64,000 nt of DNA, from NCBI GenBank assembly GCA_947044365.1, contig OX345639.1, positions 6,815,718 through 6,879,717 on the forward strand, given 5' to 3'. Position 1 is the stretch's first letter. The number at the start of each line of letters is the position of its first letter. The DNA is from Petrosia ficiformis. Lineage: Eukaryota; Porifera; Demospongiae; Haplosclerida; Petrosiidae. Positions 12,501 through 23,633 of this stretch are shown one piece after another. The notes under the pieces were generated by a model. It was given only the letters and a program-made list of their open reading frames with translations, had not been told where the DNA came from and searched no databases. A program made the translations under genes and the position numbers.

Positions 12501-15500
12501 TTTTGTTTTAGCTAACTATAACTATAACTAAAACCCATTTTAATAAGGCATTTGGACTTTTAGTTAACTAAACTATAACTAATAATAACTATAACTAACT
12601 AAAATGAAAATTGGCCAATAACGGACACTTTTAGTTAGTTATAACTAAAAGTAAAACCCTTTTAGTAAGCCTAAAATTATTTTAGTTAATTAACTATAAC
12701 TAAATTTAAATTGTGATAAACTACTATACTAAAACAACACTAGTATATAGTATATATAGTTATATATACACACAAAGGTACATCTGAAAAAAGGAAAATA
12801 CACACTCAATCAATAGACATATGGACTGATAGTTTTGAAATAGGATTTTTATTAAATATTGATAAAGAAATGTTCGTTTGCTTCTTATTTTGTTTGTTAT
12901 AATGTAATTAGTTATGATGTGTTTGCATAATATAATTGTTGTGTATTTATGTATGTACTGTTTACTCAGAAAACATCACATAATTGTGTAAATACTGACA
13001 CTAAACTTGCATCGTAGCATTACGTCATGGCGTCAGCTATCCTATGAAACGTAAACACATCCATTTTAATCAAATCAAAATCGGATTACGTCTGAGATTT
13101 AGTGCAATATTTATAGGGCGAGGGTGAAGAATGTATTCATATATACATTAGTTTGTTTATGTGTTCAGCTGACATCATGTGTGTATGGACAGAATTAGCT
13201 ACAGCCTGTAGCCCTAGTCTTAAAATGTCAAATATTATATTTAATTATATATCGTAATTGAACCAAAAATATTATTTCCGTATAATTATGTTGTTTACTG
13301 TTTTTAAACTAAGTAATATTTAAATAGTAATCTAATGAAGGATGGCATGTACTGCTTCTCCGAAATGTAACATTAGGGCTAATGAAATAGTGTTAGTATC
13401 TGTAAGCATTGTTTGTTTATGCCTTAGGTAGGTCACCGACTAAATGGAACTAATTATGGCATTCTTAGAAATATCACACCCACTCAATATATATTATATA
13501 ATGATTATAATATAAATATATTATTATATATGGCATATACTACCATGGAAAACTGTTTGATGTGGTTAGGTCTATATTTTTACTTATCAAATCGTGCAAC
13601 TATGAACGTCCTCAACTTTGCTGGTCTGATAAATCAGATAGAGCACTGCCGACCATACTATAAATACTGCATACATAATAATATATTATATATATATATA
13701 TAATATATATATATATATATAATTTATATATACATATATATTATATACAATAATTATATATAATTTTATATAATAATTATATATACATGTGTATATACCT
13801 ATAATGTAAATATGCTGTAATTAATACCCACATCATTACTCTTGTATAATTCTATCCCATATTTACAATATCATTTGGAGTGATGTTCAGTATTGCTATA
13901 TAACAAAGACTAACATTACTTTGATATTGTCTGAATCCCTACCACAAAATCAACCCTAAACCAACCTAAACTAGCACTTAATGACACTTCACAAGGATTT
14001 ATTACACAAGTATAGGAAAAAAGCAGTAAAGGTTTTGATGTTTATTTTTCTTTGCGAAGGTCTGTGCAGAACGTGTGAAATATTTGGAATTGCTGAAATA
14101 GTAATTAGTAGCAGTAAAATACTAGATGAGAAAGAATTTAAGTCATTAAGTGTGACTGCTGAAAAATGGGTGAAAATCACTGAGGTATGTACAATATGAT
14201 GTTGTTTTAGTTCACAAAAACTAAACTCTTTTTAATAAGGCATTTTGACTTTTAGTTAACTAAACTATAAATAAATTACAGGTCTACTGTAATAACTACA
14301 TGTACTGTATAACTAACTGAAAAGAATATTGGCCAACAATGGGCACTCTTAGGTAGTTAACTACTCTCTTAAGTAAGCCTAATGTTACCTTAGTTAATTA
14401 ACTACGTATAACTACAGCTTTGAGAAACTAGTCATACTATAACTAAAGTGATCCGCATTATAGTCAAACTAAAACAGTTCTAATATATGATCAATATCAA
14501 TACTGTATTTTACATAGTGTTGTACCTATATTTGTATGGGCAATCATATAGGTGCCTGATATTTAACTTATAAGCAAGTATTAGTATACACAAGAAATAT
14601 CGGCAGTTATGCCTATATTATGGAGGTCGGTAGTATACACAAGAATATTGGTAGTTATGCCTATATTATGGAGGTCGGTAGTATACACAAGAATATCGGT
14701 AGTTATGCCTATATTATGGAGGTCGGTAGTATACACAAGAATATCGGTAGTTATGCCTATGTTATGGAGGTTGGACTACCAAACTTACCAACATCTACAA
14801 ATCATGTATAAATACAACACTCTTGAAATAGATCTGCTCGTTAGTGCCTCTTCTAACATTGGTGATATTGCAAATTATGTTTTTCTTTGACACTAGACTT
14901 CAAAAGGAAGCCATTTTATTGTTTACAATTTTTTTCTGTGTGCAACACACCACCTGTTCATCATGCACACAATACTAGTATCAGTACAGCTATAGGTAAA
15001 AATATAGACAAACAGAGGTGCAACACTAATTTTGAAGATGATGCCGAGTTGATAAAATCTCTAGACCTTGAATCTCATTAATAAGCTCTCTATAATCAAT
15101 GAGCCACACCCATATTAAATTTGTTGGTCATATTGTGACAATGTCCTGGATATGCTTATAACATACATTGTATTGGTTTTATTTTTAGTGTTTTAATTTG
15201 ACAATAGCAACCGCTTTTAGTTATAGATATAGTATGCTTCGTTTCTCAAAATTTTAGTTTAGTTATAGTTTTTGAAATAATAATAGGCTTACTAAAAGGG
15301 TTTTAGTTTTAGTTAACTAACTAAAAGTGCCCATTATTAGCCAATTTCCATTTTAGTTAGTTATTTTTATTGCAGTAGACTTCTGATATAGTTATACTTT
15401 AATTCACTAAAGCTCACAATGAAAATGGTTATTGGTTATAGTTATAGTTAACTAGAACAGCACTATTTTGTTTGTGATATTCAATTCATTAGCTCCATCA

Positions 15501-18500
15501 AGGGAGAAAAGAATGGATATATTATATTTATAAAATTTATAATCTACAAAATTAATATTAAAAAAGGACTATTATTATTTTGTATGTTGTATTGTATTAT
15601 TATTAATATTATTATTTCTTTTAATGATAATTATTATATATCACGTGACTGAGCCAATCACATTTTCATATACTAGTCACCTGATCACATTTTAAACAGC
15701 ATTGCACACTTAAGAATAATTAACTACTTTATGCACAATTACCTGTGAAGATGTAATAAGAAATGTCAAGTTATAGATGCTAAATCTTTTTATAACATTC
15801 TATAGAGCATGAAGTTGCACTCTGGCGAATCAATAAAAAGGTCTGGATTAGCTAATGCACTCGTTTCACTTGTGCGTTATCTAATCTTGACCTTTATTGA
15901 GCCCGACCCTTGTGCCACATTAAAACACATGAAGAATGTTATAAATATTACTTAAAGCCTGAGGTAGCTCATAAGTAGAGTGATTTAACAGATGTGTTTC
16001 TATGAGAGGATGAAGTTACATTTGTCTTAATACCAGTAGTGAGAGAAGCTCCGTAATGTAAATAACCTGTGGTATAAATAAATTATTAAAATTACATACT
16101 ATACATAATAATAATTATAATTTAAACCCGAATAGGTGAAACTGGATGGTTTGAAAGAATATCTCTTGATGATGAGAAAGAGAGGACACACTCTTGTTGG
16201 TGTTGAGCAGACAGCTCAAAGTAAATGTGTCACTTCATATAATTTCCCATTGAAGACTGTGTTGGTACTTGGGTGAGTTTTATCATTTGTTGACAATAAG
16301 TTTTATCAAGATATGGATCTCATATTCTCAAGTTCTTCAACGCCATTATTAGAATCCAGGATAGACAAAATATAATATGGAACTAAGTTGCTTATATACA
16401 TACATATACATACGAATTACAAGTGACCATATTAAAAAGCAAAAAGAAATGCACAAATAGTCTTAATACACAGATTATAACTCATAGAATATTAAAGTGT
16501 TAGTTACGCACATGCTACCAATGATGTTCATACTTCATGTAAGCTGGCACAAGTATATATGGTACAACACTAGGTAGTATCTTAAGTCTACTTTTAATTG
16601 CATGTATTAATTTTAGTGATTTTAGCAAATAACATAATAATTGTATTACTTGCTAAAAAATGTATTTTGTGATCATTTTATTAGACATATTAGGTGTGGC
16701 TCAGAGATTAATGCATGCTGAATTGAGCATTTAAAAATTGCTAAATTTAGTGGATGCAATTAATAATAGGCTTAAGGTATCTTAAGGTATATAGGTTAGA
16801 CATGGGTAGGATTTCTATCATACTATTGTAGTGTAGTACCATATATCTGCTGATTAACCCTCACCTGTGTAAGCGGAGCTGAGGGTTACTGTATATGGTG
16901 TTCTGTGTGTGTGTGTGTGTGTGTATGTGTGTGTGTGTGTGTATGAACCAACTTTCTGGACAACTAACTACATTGGGACTTTGATAGAGCTACGAAATTA
17001 AGGATCAAAATAGGCTTTTCTTAAAACCTTTTGGTTATAAAGTTATGACAATTTTTTACAACTCCAATTGTTGTTTCACCACTTTCAGACGACCTCTGGT
17101 AGCAAAAGAGTACATGGAAACACAACTCATCTTGTTTGAAACCTATCGCTGTCGAATCACAGCTTGAAATCAAGTATAGTTGAAGTAGTGGCTGCTACAA
17201 CATTGACAATGGTCAATTTCTAGCTCCACCTGTTTATTTCATGCATGTGATTGAAGCCACAGAACTGTTTTATAAAGGATTTTAACCACTGTGCTTCTTA
17301 TACTAGAAATTATGTACTCTTGCTAGGACTGGAGTGTAAGTTGTAACACACACACACACATATAAGTATAATAATTGTAATCTCAGTAATAATAATTGTA
17401 ATAATCGTTATTACAGTCAAGTATAGTCTGCAATTACTTTCTTGTCAGTAGTCATTCTTGTTTCCCAATCACACTTGTGGTGAGGTTCTGCATTGTGAGT
17501 GCATTCATTATTTTGTGTGCTTACGCAAAGCATGAGCTCAAAGATTTAGCTGAGTACAATAACATTCTTTTCTCCTGGCCTTTATACTTTAAGATAATAA
17601 CCTACATCTGCATATAGTAGGGATAACAAACCTCAATAATCAAACTTTTAAAGTAATTCAAACTTGAACCTTTGAATAAATTTACTTGTAGAATGTTCAT
17701 ACTTGAGTATGGTCCTGGTATACACAAGTATGATAAGCCAAATTAACTTTTTTTTTACCGTAAACGTTTTGTCCACTGAGAAAAAGTTGATAATTTGTTA
17801 TTTACAACAGTAACGATGAGTACCAGAGAGTACTCTCTGTGTAGGGATGGCCCAAAAGCAAAATGGCCTCCCATAATTGCAAGTTGCTGGAGAAGTATGT
17901 AACTTTTTATTCAATAAAATATTCATTAATTAATTTAAATTTGAAAATGTTCATACTGATCATTGGGATTCGATATTAATGTTAACTCTTCGTTAGGATT
18001 CATAACTCTAATGATTGGGATATGTAATAAGTCAATTTTAATTAGTTGCTATGATACAGTCAGTTTATGATTCATTATTGATATTAAACTCTTCGTTAGG
18101 ATTCATTAATGTAATGATTAAGAATTAAGATACGTATGTTAATAGATTTATCAAGTCAATTTTAATTAGTTGCTATGATACAATCACTTTATTGTTGGTG
18201 ACAACATTGACTGTTTCTGCCAATTTTTTATGATTGAGTGGGCGACTAAATTCTTTCTTAATTACCTTGTGTTTATGGTTTCTGTGTTGTCTCCATGTAA
18301 TGCATATTACCTATTTTATGGAATTAATAACCAACAAAAATTTTTGTATTGGGGTAATTATATTACCTCTACAATTAACATTTCAATTTTGTGATATGAA
18401 ACAATATTAGACTTAAGGTTGAAGGCTTATGCAAAACATTATGATATACAAGCGTGAAACAAAGTAATACAGAAATATGACTAGGGATTGAACTATGGAC

Positions 18501-19394
18501 TTTCTCTAGTCAGGCACTCTTAACACCTGAGCCACCGGACTCCCTTGTGTCATTGTGCGTTATCAGATACTGAAGAGAGCTTTTGTTTAGTTGGTTAGGA
18601 TACTGTTCATCAGCGTAAGCCAGTGATGTCTTTGAAAGAGTTACAAATAGCTACCAGTAGGTTTGAAAGTAGCTTTGGGATAAGTACAATCTTTATACCA
18701 CATTTAAGTAAAGGACTCGTGTAGTATTATACATATTGTTAAGTAAGGAAAAAATATCCCTATGAATCCTTTGTTATTTAAAATTGTTGCTACTTTTTTG
18801 TATCTGATACTCAACAGCTATTATATTTATTTGCTTTTTCACTCTTTACTTTTTAAAATTTTTTGTATAACTTTTGAAATATATTTCAACTATTAGCTGC
18901 AGTTTTTACAAACAGATTTTTCCTGTGGAGGCTGGGCATGCATTCTTTTACACAATGTATGATGACATTAGATACCTGTGAACAGATTGGAATGGGGAAG
19001 CAAGAGGTTTTCCAGTGTATTGTATATTTGAACTTACTTAACTTCTTCCTCTATTTCCCTGTTGTTCCTCATGTTGCTTTTACTAACCCATAGTATCTTC
19101 TTGACACAGTTACTTCGCTTATTAGAATGTCTTTTGTTGACTATCCAGACGAATTACTTGCAAAAGTTTTTGTCCTTCCACCCTGCATGCAGAGAAAGTT
19201 TCGTCATGAAGGACTCTTTTCAGAGGAGTTACTTCACTACCTGTCTCTTGAGTTCATACCTGATCTCTTCACAAAGGATCACCTCATTCAACTCCACATG
19301 TCACATTGATTGATTGATCGACACCCTGGATTGACACAACTTAATTATGCATTGTGTATGTGACACAAGTATTATATATATATATATATATATA

Positions 19395-19452
<58 letters not shown>

Positions 19453-21620
19453 CCCAATCACATGGGATGACCCTATGTCCAACATAATTATATGGATATT
19501 TAGTAAAGAGTGTTTGTTTATTGAGTATCACATCTGTAATGTTTTGTTACATTAGCAACAACTTGTTATTATTATTTTAAACTGTCTGTATTCATGTGCG
19601 TCTGTAACTGAATTATTACACAGAAATATGTCAATCTGTTTGTTAAGATGACGTATGCTATTATAATATATTTAGACTATACATGCAAGCCATGTTTATT
19701 TTCTATTTATGGAGAAATGAAGTCATCTTTGTGTATTATTTGTTTGTGTTATTAACACTTCAACTAGTTACTAATCAATTCGTTGTTTATTAGCAAACAG
19801 ATGCTGTTATTTACAAACAATATATTATGTATGTGTTGTTATTATCACTTGTAACTTACAAACCTCTTTTGATCCATTGTCAGCAGAAACTATAATTTAA
19901 AAAATGCTATTATCTTTTAATTGAAGACTTAGAGTATTTATTACATGTTTAATATTGTTTCTATGTATGTGTTGTTATTACTTTTAACTTACAAATTTCT
20001 TTTGATCCATTGTCAACAGAAACTATATTTGATTTAATTAATTTAATGAAAAATGCTATTATCCTTTTAATTGAAGACATAGAGTATTTATTGCAGGTTT
20101 AATGGAGCTATTGAGTAATTATAATTAACGTTAATGGATCATGTAGAAGGAATTAAGCATAAACAATTTGTTTATGTAATACAATGCTTATTATTATAGC
20201 CCATATACAAGTTTAAACATTTGATGACTAGTAATATTCAGAATTTTATGTGATTAATGTGTATCAAGAATTTATCAGGGATCGAAATCATTAATGAATA
20301 TTGTCTGTTCAGGAGACACTTTTACCTTTATGAAAAGTGTATAAGAATTATCATGCTTATACTGAGAAGGAGAGTGGTTCTGAAAGAGGTTTTGGAAATA
20401 ATGTAGTTTTTAAACTTCATGTGAGAATATTTTGTAGGAATACTATCATAGTACATACAGTATAACGTACCGCTAGAGTGTTCTATGGGAATTAATTGCT
20501 CCATGCAACAGAAGAATGTCGCCAGTGAGAAAATGTTTAGTGTGTACTATCATAGTGTATAAGTGTAATGAATGTACTGCTTGGAGTATTCTGTAAGAAC
20601 TATTGCTGAAGGGAGGCTAATCAGAATGAGATGAACCTAAGTACTGCATTAGCCTGAGACCAAACCTGAGAGCAATAAATCTCATATACCACTCTAGTCT
20701 GTACATTGACTGGTCTGAGTCAGCATTGATAGATTGTAGCTTGAAGATTTAGGTAATACTCTTTGATTTAGAAATTATTATTGGCTAAGATTATGGCTGC
20801 AACTGCACTGAAGGATATAATTAACAGCTTATATAAACAGTGCTACTTCCCAATAGTGCTCTAATATCCTTTAGCCAGGATCCTCTAATGTCCCTGAGCC
20901 AAGAATGTGGTAGATAGGCACTGGAATTGTGAATTTCTTTGACCTTGTAAGTAATTATTATATCTACTTCCTATGTACCTGGGTGTATGTATATTTATGG
21001 CCCTCTCACCATCTTCGGTAATTCAATTAACTCTAAGATCTAACAAATTAAAATTCTTATCGTCATAATTTAACTTTAATCTAGGAAATAACGTGACAAT
21101 AGAGACATTAACGCAATATCATTGTTTAATTACACGTTTCATTGTTGTATGATTTTACTTACTGTTATGGTTAACAATGCCAATAAACATACATTCCTAT
21201 GCTTTGATTTAATGCATGTGACAGGAGGATATCATGTTATGACTTTACTAATTTAATAACTATCCTTTAAAATGTTTTGTTTCAGATTCAATGAAGCTGG
21301 TGCAAACTTAAATGCTTGATTTTCATTAATAGCAGGCAACATAAATATTGTCTTTTTATACTATCTGCTAACATTCACTCACTCAAATGCTGTTGCCTAT
21401 TTATAATTATCTATTTATTAATTATACAACAATATTTTATGTTTCTTTGTTTTTTTTAATATGCAGGAACGAAAGAGAGGGCATTCCAGTGGAGTTAATT
21501 CATTTACTGAATGACTGTATTGAAATTCCACAAATTGGCATCATACGTTCGCTGAATGTTCATGTTTGTGGAGCTCTAATAATATGGGAATACACAAAGC
21601 AACACTTACTGAAATATTAG
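384..21620 (+). CDS. TARBP1: TARBP1-like tRNA (guanosine 2'-O) methyltransferase, 3' part (5' end outside window)
   Basis: Homologue of human TARBP1 and yeast Trm3, which 2'-O-methylates G18 in the D-loop of tRNAs using S-adenosylmethionine. Fourteen exons were built by eye from reading frame, GT-AG sites and resemblance to the human protein. They total 1,884 nt (627 codons plus TAG) and every exon phase joins. The first part is a HEAT-like alpha-solenoid ([38 protein letters not shown]). The end is a SPOUT/TrmH domain with all three motifs: [25 protein letters not shown] and [14 protein letters not shown]. The start codon and earlier exons lie upstream of base 1. A polyadenylation signal AATAAA lies at 21898-21903. 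The gene converges with the - strand CUB gene. Introns reach 6.3 kb (4497-10818) and 5.2 kb (16273-21466), both packed with repeats. Identity is secure; some exon edges are uncertain by a few bases. Confidence 0.95.
575..1364 (+). other. TARBP1 intron, with ATCTATCTATTTGTCC minisatellite
   Basis: Intron between two TARBP1 exons. From about 1150 to 1330 a 24-bp unit with the core ATCTATCTATTTGTCC is repeated about five times. The rest shows no gene. The short open stretch near 700-790 is discussed under rejected observations. Confidence 0.7.
1925..2165. repeat. Tandem repeat, ~66-bp unit, 4 copies
   Basis: The unit contains TGTATCAATACAGGGAATGA followed by CTCTATTATTCTAATA. Four copies abut the acceptor of the TARBP1 exon at 2184 but do not include it. 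Confidence 0.85.
3296..3365. repeat. (CCAT)n microsatellite
   Basis: About seventy bases of almost pure CCAT repeats in a TARBP1 intron. Confidence 0.95.
3529..3792 (+). repeat. 131-bp tandem duplication containing a TARBP1 3' splice site
   Basis: Two near-identical units with period 131. Each ends in a polypyrimidine tract, an acceptor AG (3647-3648 and 3778-3779) and the first bases of the 3780 exon (TCTTTGTACTAT). The second, exon-proximal acceptor opens the frame that matches TARBP1; the first leads into TTTCGCTAGTG. Confidence 0.85.
4135..4335. repeat. Interspersed repeat, copy 1 of 2 (partner 55555-55785)
   Basis: Shares with 55555-55785 the strings ACAGCCAGTCATG and ACAAAGTATATG and the interval between them. 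No coding sense. The unit looks like an old dispersed element. Confidence 0.6.
4683..4925 (+). mobile_element. MITE, GTGTTGTTTTAG family
   Basis: Starts TAGTGTTGTTTTAGTTTGA and carries the family blocks GACCACTTTTAGTTATAG, GGCTTACTAAAAAGG and GTGCCCATTATTGG. It is the first of about ten copies found in both orientations across the window. Most copies end in the inverted form CTAAAACAACACT. No reading frame inside, so it is non-autonomous. Superfamily not assigned. Confidence 0.75.
4934..5078. repeat. 37-bp tandem repeat, 4 copies
   Basis: The unit contains ATACTGGTGTCACCAGTGTT, itself partly palindromic (CTGGTGTCACCAG), followed by CACCACAGTACAAC. Confidence 0.9.
6290..6660. repeat. Interspersed repeat, copy 1 of 2 (partner 9085-9350)
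   Basis: Shares with 9085-9350 the strings AAAGATTCTAACTTGCTTTG, GAAAGAGGAGT and GTGTCCAGTTTTTGAG in the same order, and both end in a CA-rich stretch then a GGGGGAG run. Two ORFs on opposite strands here are shadows of the repeat. Confidence 0.7.
7061..7196 (+). mobile_element. tRNA-derived SINE-like element bounded by 14-bp inverted repeats
   Basis: A pol III-like box A (TGGCGTAGTGG, about 7086) and a degenerate box B (GGTTCTAGTTC, about 7130) lie about 34 bp apart, as in a tRNA gene. The block is bounded by perfect 14-bp inverted repeats, ATGAAGTCCACAGA at 7061-7074 and its complement at 7183-7196. It interrupts a longer repeat whose uninterrupted relative is at about 4516-4680. Confidence 0.6.
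7886..8805 (+). mobile_element. GTGTTGTTTTAG MITE split by a ~600-bp nested insertion
   Basis: The left half (7886 to about 8050) and right half (about 8655 to 8805) match consecutive parts of the MITE family. The stretch between belongs to a different element that includes a GC-rich block. No coding gene found. Confidence 0.6.
8421..8545. other. GC-rich block in AT-rich intron
   Basis: About 125 bp clearly richer in G and C than its surroundings, with an imperfect hairpin (GGCAAAGAC ... GTCTTTTGCC) and runs of C and G. Lies inside the insertion that splits a MITE. The two overlapping ORFs show no recognisable protein. Confidence 0.5.
9085..9350. repeat. Interspersed repeat, copy 2 of 2 (partner 6290-6660)
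   Basis: See 6290-6660 for the shared strings. This copy has TTTGAAAGAGGAGTTG where the other has TTGGAAAGAGGAGTCG, so the two have diverged by substitutions and indels. Confidence 0.7.
9372..9586 (+). pseudogene. Coding-like relic with one frameshift, unknown family
   Basis: Inside a TARBP1 intron, two abutting open stretches read as one peptide after a single -1 frameshift. The first reads [19 protein letters not shown] and continues to ITRFE; the second starts [20 protein letters not shown] and ends FTINE then a stop. The composition is more protein-like than the low-complexity ORFs around it. I do not recognise the family. Confidence 0.3.
10425..10500 (-). mobile_element. tRNA-derived SINE head, - strand
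   Basis: On the - strand a perfect box B, GGTTCAATCC (+ strand GGATTGAACC near 10438), lies downstream of a box A-like TGGCTCAGATGG (near 10480). The spacing is that of a tRNA gene, but the anticodon and acceptor stems are not intact. Confidence 0.6.
11580..11930. repeat. ~91-bp tandem repeat, 4 copies
   Basis: The unit contains CTGCCTTATGTAACCTCAGG, TTGCTTGCCCTAGCCCTATG and GAAAGAAGAATGTACTGCAT. It begins about 50 bp after the donor of the TARBP1 exon at 11348-11531. The ORF across it is a by-product of the repeat. Confidence 0.9.
12497..12745 (-). mobile_element. MITE, GTGTTGTTTTAG family, reverse orientation
   Basis: Carries AAAATTGGCCAATAACGGAC and CCTTTTAGTAAGCC, and ends CTAAAACAACACTAG. 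Full length, about 250 bp. Confidence 0.75.
14203..14485 (-). mobile_element. MITE, GTGTTGTTTTAG family, reverse orientation
   Basis: Starts 18 bp after the donor of the TARBP1 exon at 14060-14184. Has the blocks AATAAGGCATTTTGACTTTT and TTGGCCAACAATGGGCACT. The far end is diverged (CTAAAACAGTTCT). Confidence 0.7.
14585..14775. repeat. 48-bp tandem repeat, 4 copies
   Basis: The unit contains AGTATACACAAGAATATCGG then TAGTTATGCCTATATTATGG. 48 is a multiple of three, so two long ORFs span it, but both are repeat artefacts. Confidence 0.9.
15187..15468 (+). mobile_element. MITE, GTGTTGTTTTAG family, forward
   Basis: Starts AGTGTTTTAATTTGACAATA, has GGCTTACTAAAAGGG and GTGCCCATTATTAGCCAATT, and ends ACTAGAACAGCACTA. 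Confidence 0.7.
16855..17517. mobile_element. AACCCTC...GAGGGTT element, copy 1 (~660 bp)
   Basis: One of three copies (also 33967-34606 and 39059-39586). It starts TTAACCCTCACC, runs through a (TG)n tract, has the strand-specific block TAAAGTTATGACAATTTTT, and ends near TGCATTCATTATT. No reading frame. Non-autonomous element of unknown class. Confidence 0.7.
17966..18195. repeat. ~115-bp tandem duplication
   Basis: Both units contain ACTCTTCGTTAGGATTCAT and TCAATTTTAATTAGTTGCTA, with indels between them. Confidence 0.75.
18475..18547 (-). mobile_element. tRNA-derived SINE head, - strand
   Basis: Read on the - strand: GGTGGCTCAGGTGTTAAGAG (box A-like), then TGCCTGACTAGAG, then AGTTCAATCCCTAG (box B-like). 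The same TGCCTGACTAGA string is in the tandem array at 40242-40706, so the two belong to one SINE family. Confidence 0.6.
19095..19312 (+). pseudogene. COR-domain-like (Roco-type) coding fragment, likely relic
   Basis: An open frame read as [20 protein letters not shown] and then [20 protein letters not shown] and [12 protein letters not shown] resembles, from memory, COR-type segments of Roco or NACHT-like proteins of invertebrates. It breaks into a stop shortly after HLIQL and is preceded by an in-frame TAG, so it is truncated at both ends. It sits in the 5.2-kb TARBP1 intron. The family call is a recollection, not a search result. Confidence 0.35.
19374..19447. repeat. (TA)n microsatellite
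   Basis: Over seventy bases of almost pure TA dinucleotide. Confidence 0.97.
19826..20104. repeat. ~140-bp tandem duplication
   Basis: Both units contain TATGTATGTGTTGTTATTA, CTTTTGATCCATTGTC and TAGAGTATTTATT. Confidence 0.8.
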
Positions 21621-21897
21621 GTGTATGTACATAATATCTGTGTCTCTCTTGCTACCCTTTTTGGTAATACTGAGCTACTGACAATTTCCTGTTCTTTGAG
21701 ATGTTCTTTTTGCAATTTAATTATGAATGTTTATTCAGTATTTTCACATTTAATTTGCTAGTGACTGTATGTTAATCTGTTTAAAAACTGATTACTGGTT
21801 ATAGTAAGTATTCTTTGCTCACACAAAAAGTATCCTTACATAATTATGGTATATTTTTAAAATGTGCACAGCCAATATACTGTACTAATTACAAATG

Positions 21898-21903
21898 AAT
21901 AAA
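21898..21903 (+). terminator. Polyadenylation signal AATAAA of TARBP1
   Basis: Canonical hexamer 277 bp after the TARBP1 stop codon. It is the first good candidate in the 434 bp before the convergent CUB gene. Confidence 0.5.
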
Positions 21904-22054
21904 TGAAGATATGGTACAACAGTGGGATATAATATGGTATATACATATATAAGGCATTGATTAATTTATAAAGGAGTGATGTAATGGGTGGTAAGAAAGA
22001 AGAAAGACGTTATAAAAAATTATAATGATTATCTGTGATGATTCTGAATTGATC

Positions 22055-23633
22055 CTAATGATTCCTCCTCAACTTAGGTCCATCATATCTTTCACTTGCA
22101 CCTCCAGCACTGCCTGTTGATTCTATTTGTTCATAAGTTAGAAAAAATCCATTTCCTTGTATGTATCGATCAGAATGAAACTTCAACACAATTTCATCAA
22201 AGATATTGTTTATTCGATAAGGTAGAAAGTCTTTTGTACCACAGTACACTCCTAGATCAGTAGAAATACTTCCTTTTCGTCCAGTAACTAGTAAATAGTC
22301 ACCATAACGGCAGTCTGCTTGAGCTGGAATATCAATTTCTTCCATAATTAAAACAACATCTCTGCCAGGAATCATTTGTATCACCCATTCACATTCTTCT
22401 TTGGGTCGATACTGAATGGGATATTGAGGGGATGTGATGGTGCCTTCAGGACGAGTGTATAGTGTCATAGGACCACATTCTTGTCCTGAGTTGGAGTGAA
22501 ATATATAAGAGTTGTTAAATATAAATGTGCTAATAGAATCAGTGCATTGACTGTAAGCATACAAACAGATAATTTATAATATTATATATATATATAACTG
22601 TTTGGTTAATGTCAGAAAACAACTTTTATTAGAAGCATCTGGTCTTTTTGTAATAAAAGTTGTTTTTTAACTGGTGATAAATCAACCAGACAGTTATTGT
22701 GATCATACCTAGTCAACTAAGTCTAAACAAAATATTGTATATATTTACAGTAATGTAGTTTAAACTTGTAGTATATAGTTCAGGAATCTTTTACCTTCAA
22801 AGAAAACTGAATATTGTAAATGATATCCTTTCTTTTGTACAATGTGATCAGAGGAAAACTCCACATATAAGTGTGGTCCTGTGCTGTACACTGTCTTGAA
22901 TGTCCGGAGAAAATCAATGTTTCCACAAAACGTTCCTAGAGATCGATAACTTTTATCTGGCCCATCATGAACACGAACACGATCATAATTACAACTGTAG
23001 ATATTACTACCAGGTTCTACATCAAATTCATTGTCCTTGGTTCCCAATGCTATTCTCCTGTTTGGATCTGTTGATATTCGCCATACACATTTCAGATTGT
23101 TAGGATAGCGATTAGGAAAGTTAAGAGAAGTAAATTCTCCACTGTGTTCAACAAAAACATCTCCACATAATTCTTCTGTATACAAAAGTGAATAATGAAT
23201 TAGTATAAGAAAGCAAGCAAATGGGAATCTAAAAATATTAATTCTATCAGTGTCTTGTATGTATGCATGCATGCATTGAAGTCAATTATACTGGGCTCAA
23301 GCTGTATTGTACTGCATTTATATACATACCTCTTTCACAACAGATTCCATAGTAGCCATCCCTGCAACTGCATACATCGTTTCCTACATTAGTTCCTCCA
23401 TTCTCACATACAAAAGGACAGGTAAGGTTTTCTGTAGTGAGTATAGGTTCTAGACAAGACTCTGAACTACAGCAACGCTGTTCTACTATTCTGTACTCAA
23501 CTCCACAAGTACAGTTACGATAGTCTCCAATTGCAAACAGGCACTGTTGGTCTGGCTGAGCAGACACCAAAAAAATTGCTGTTGCTGTAATTAACAATAA
23601 TATTGCAGTTAATAATTTTAAACAGAACATCAT
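22055..23633 (-). CDS. Secreted EGF-like / double CUB domain protein
   Basis: Three exons on the - strand: 23633-23330, 23175-22795 and 22485-22055, with phases 1 and 1, joining without error to about 371 residues. Residues 1-25 are a signal peptide (LLTAILLLITATAIFLVSA). A Cys-rich region follows, then an EGF-like module (CENGG...CSCRDGYYGICCE). CUB1 starts CGDVFVEHSGEFTSLNFPNR and contains YDRVRVHDG. CUB2 starts CGPMTLYTRPEGTITSPQYP. Both CUBs keep the acidic residues used for calcium by many CUB domains (YDRV and FSSD; RYGDY and FHSD). CUB domains bind extracellular proteins or glycans; no protease or other enzymatic domain is present. The gene is head-to-head with KNTC1 and tail-to-tail with TARBP1. 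Domain calls are firm; the specific function is unknown. Confidence 0.87.
22597..22694. repeat. Fold-back element in CUB gene intron 2
   Basis: A perfect 16-bp inverted repeat (AAAACAACTTTTATTA at 22616-22631 and its complement at 22651-22666) is nested in an outer imperfect pair ACTGTTTGGTTAAT / ATCAACCAGACAGT. Likely a small fold-back transposon remnant. Confidence 0.65.

Larger units (their letters stand above)
11348..21620 (+). other. TARBP1: TARBP1 exons of the SPOUT/TrmH catalytic domain
   Basis: Exon coordinates: 11348-11531, 14060-14184, 16136-16272, 21467-21620 (stop TAG at 21618-21620). Motif 1 (N-x-G-x-x-R) is split across the first junction: [10 protein letters not shown] then LCRTCEIFG. 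The Arg of LCRTC is the family's conserved catalytic Arg. Motif 2 is split as VLVLG then NEREGIP. Motif 3, SLNVHV with the downstream Glu of IIWEY, is in the last exon. No catalytic residue is missing, so the enzyme looks functional. Confidence 0.93.

Noticed and set aside
14887..15081. 64-codon ORF ending [17 protein letters not shown] as an alternative TARBP1 exon
   Set aside because: No link by phase to neighbouring exons and no match to the TARBP1 protein; could be a relic but evidence is thin.
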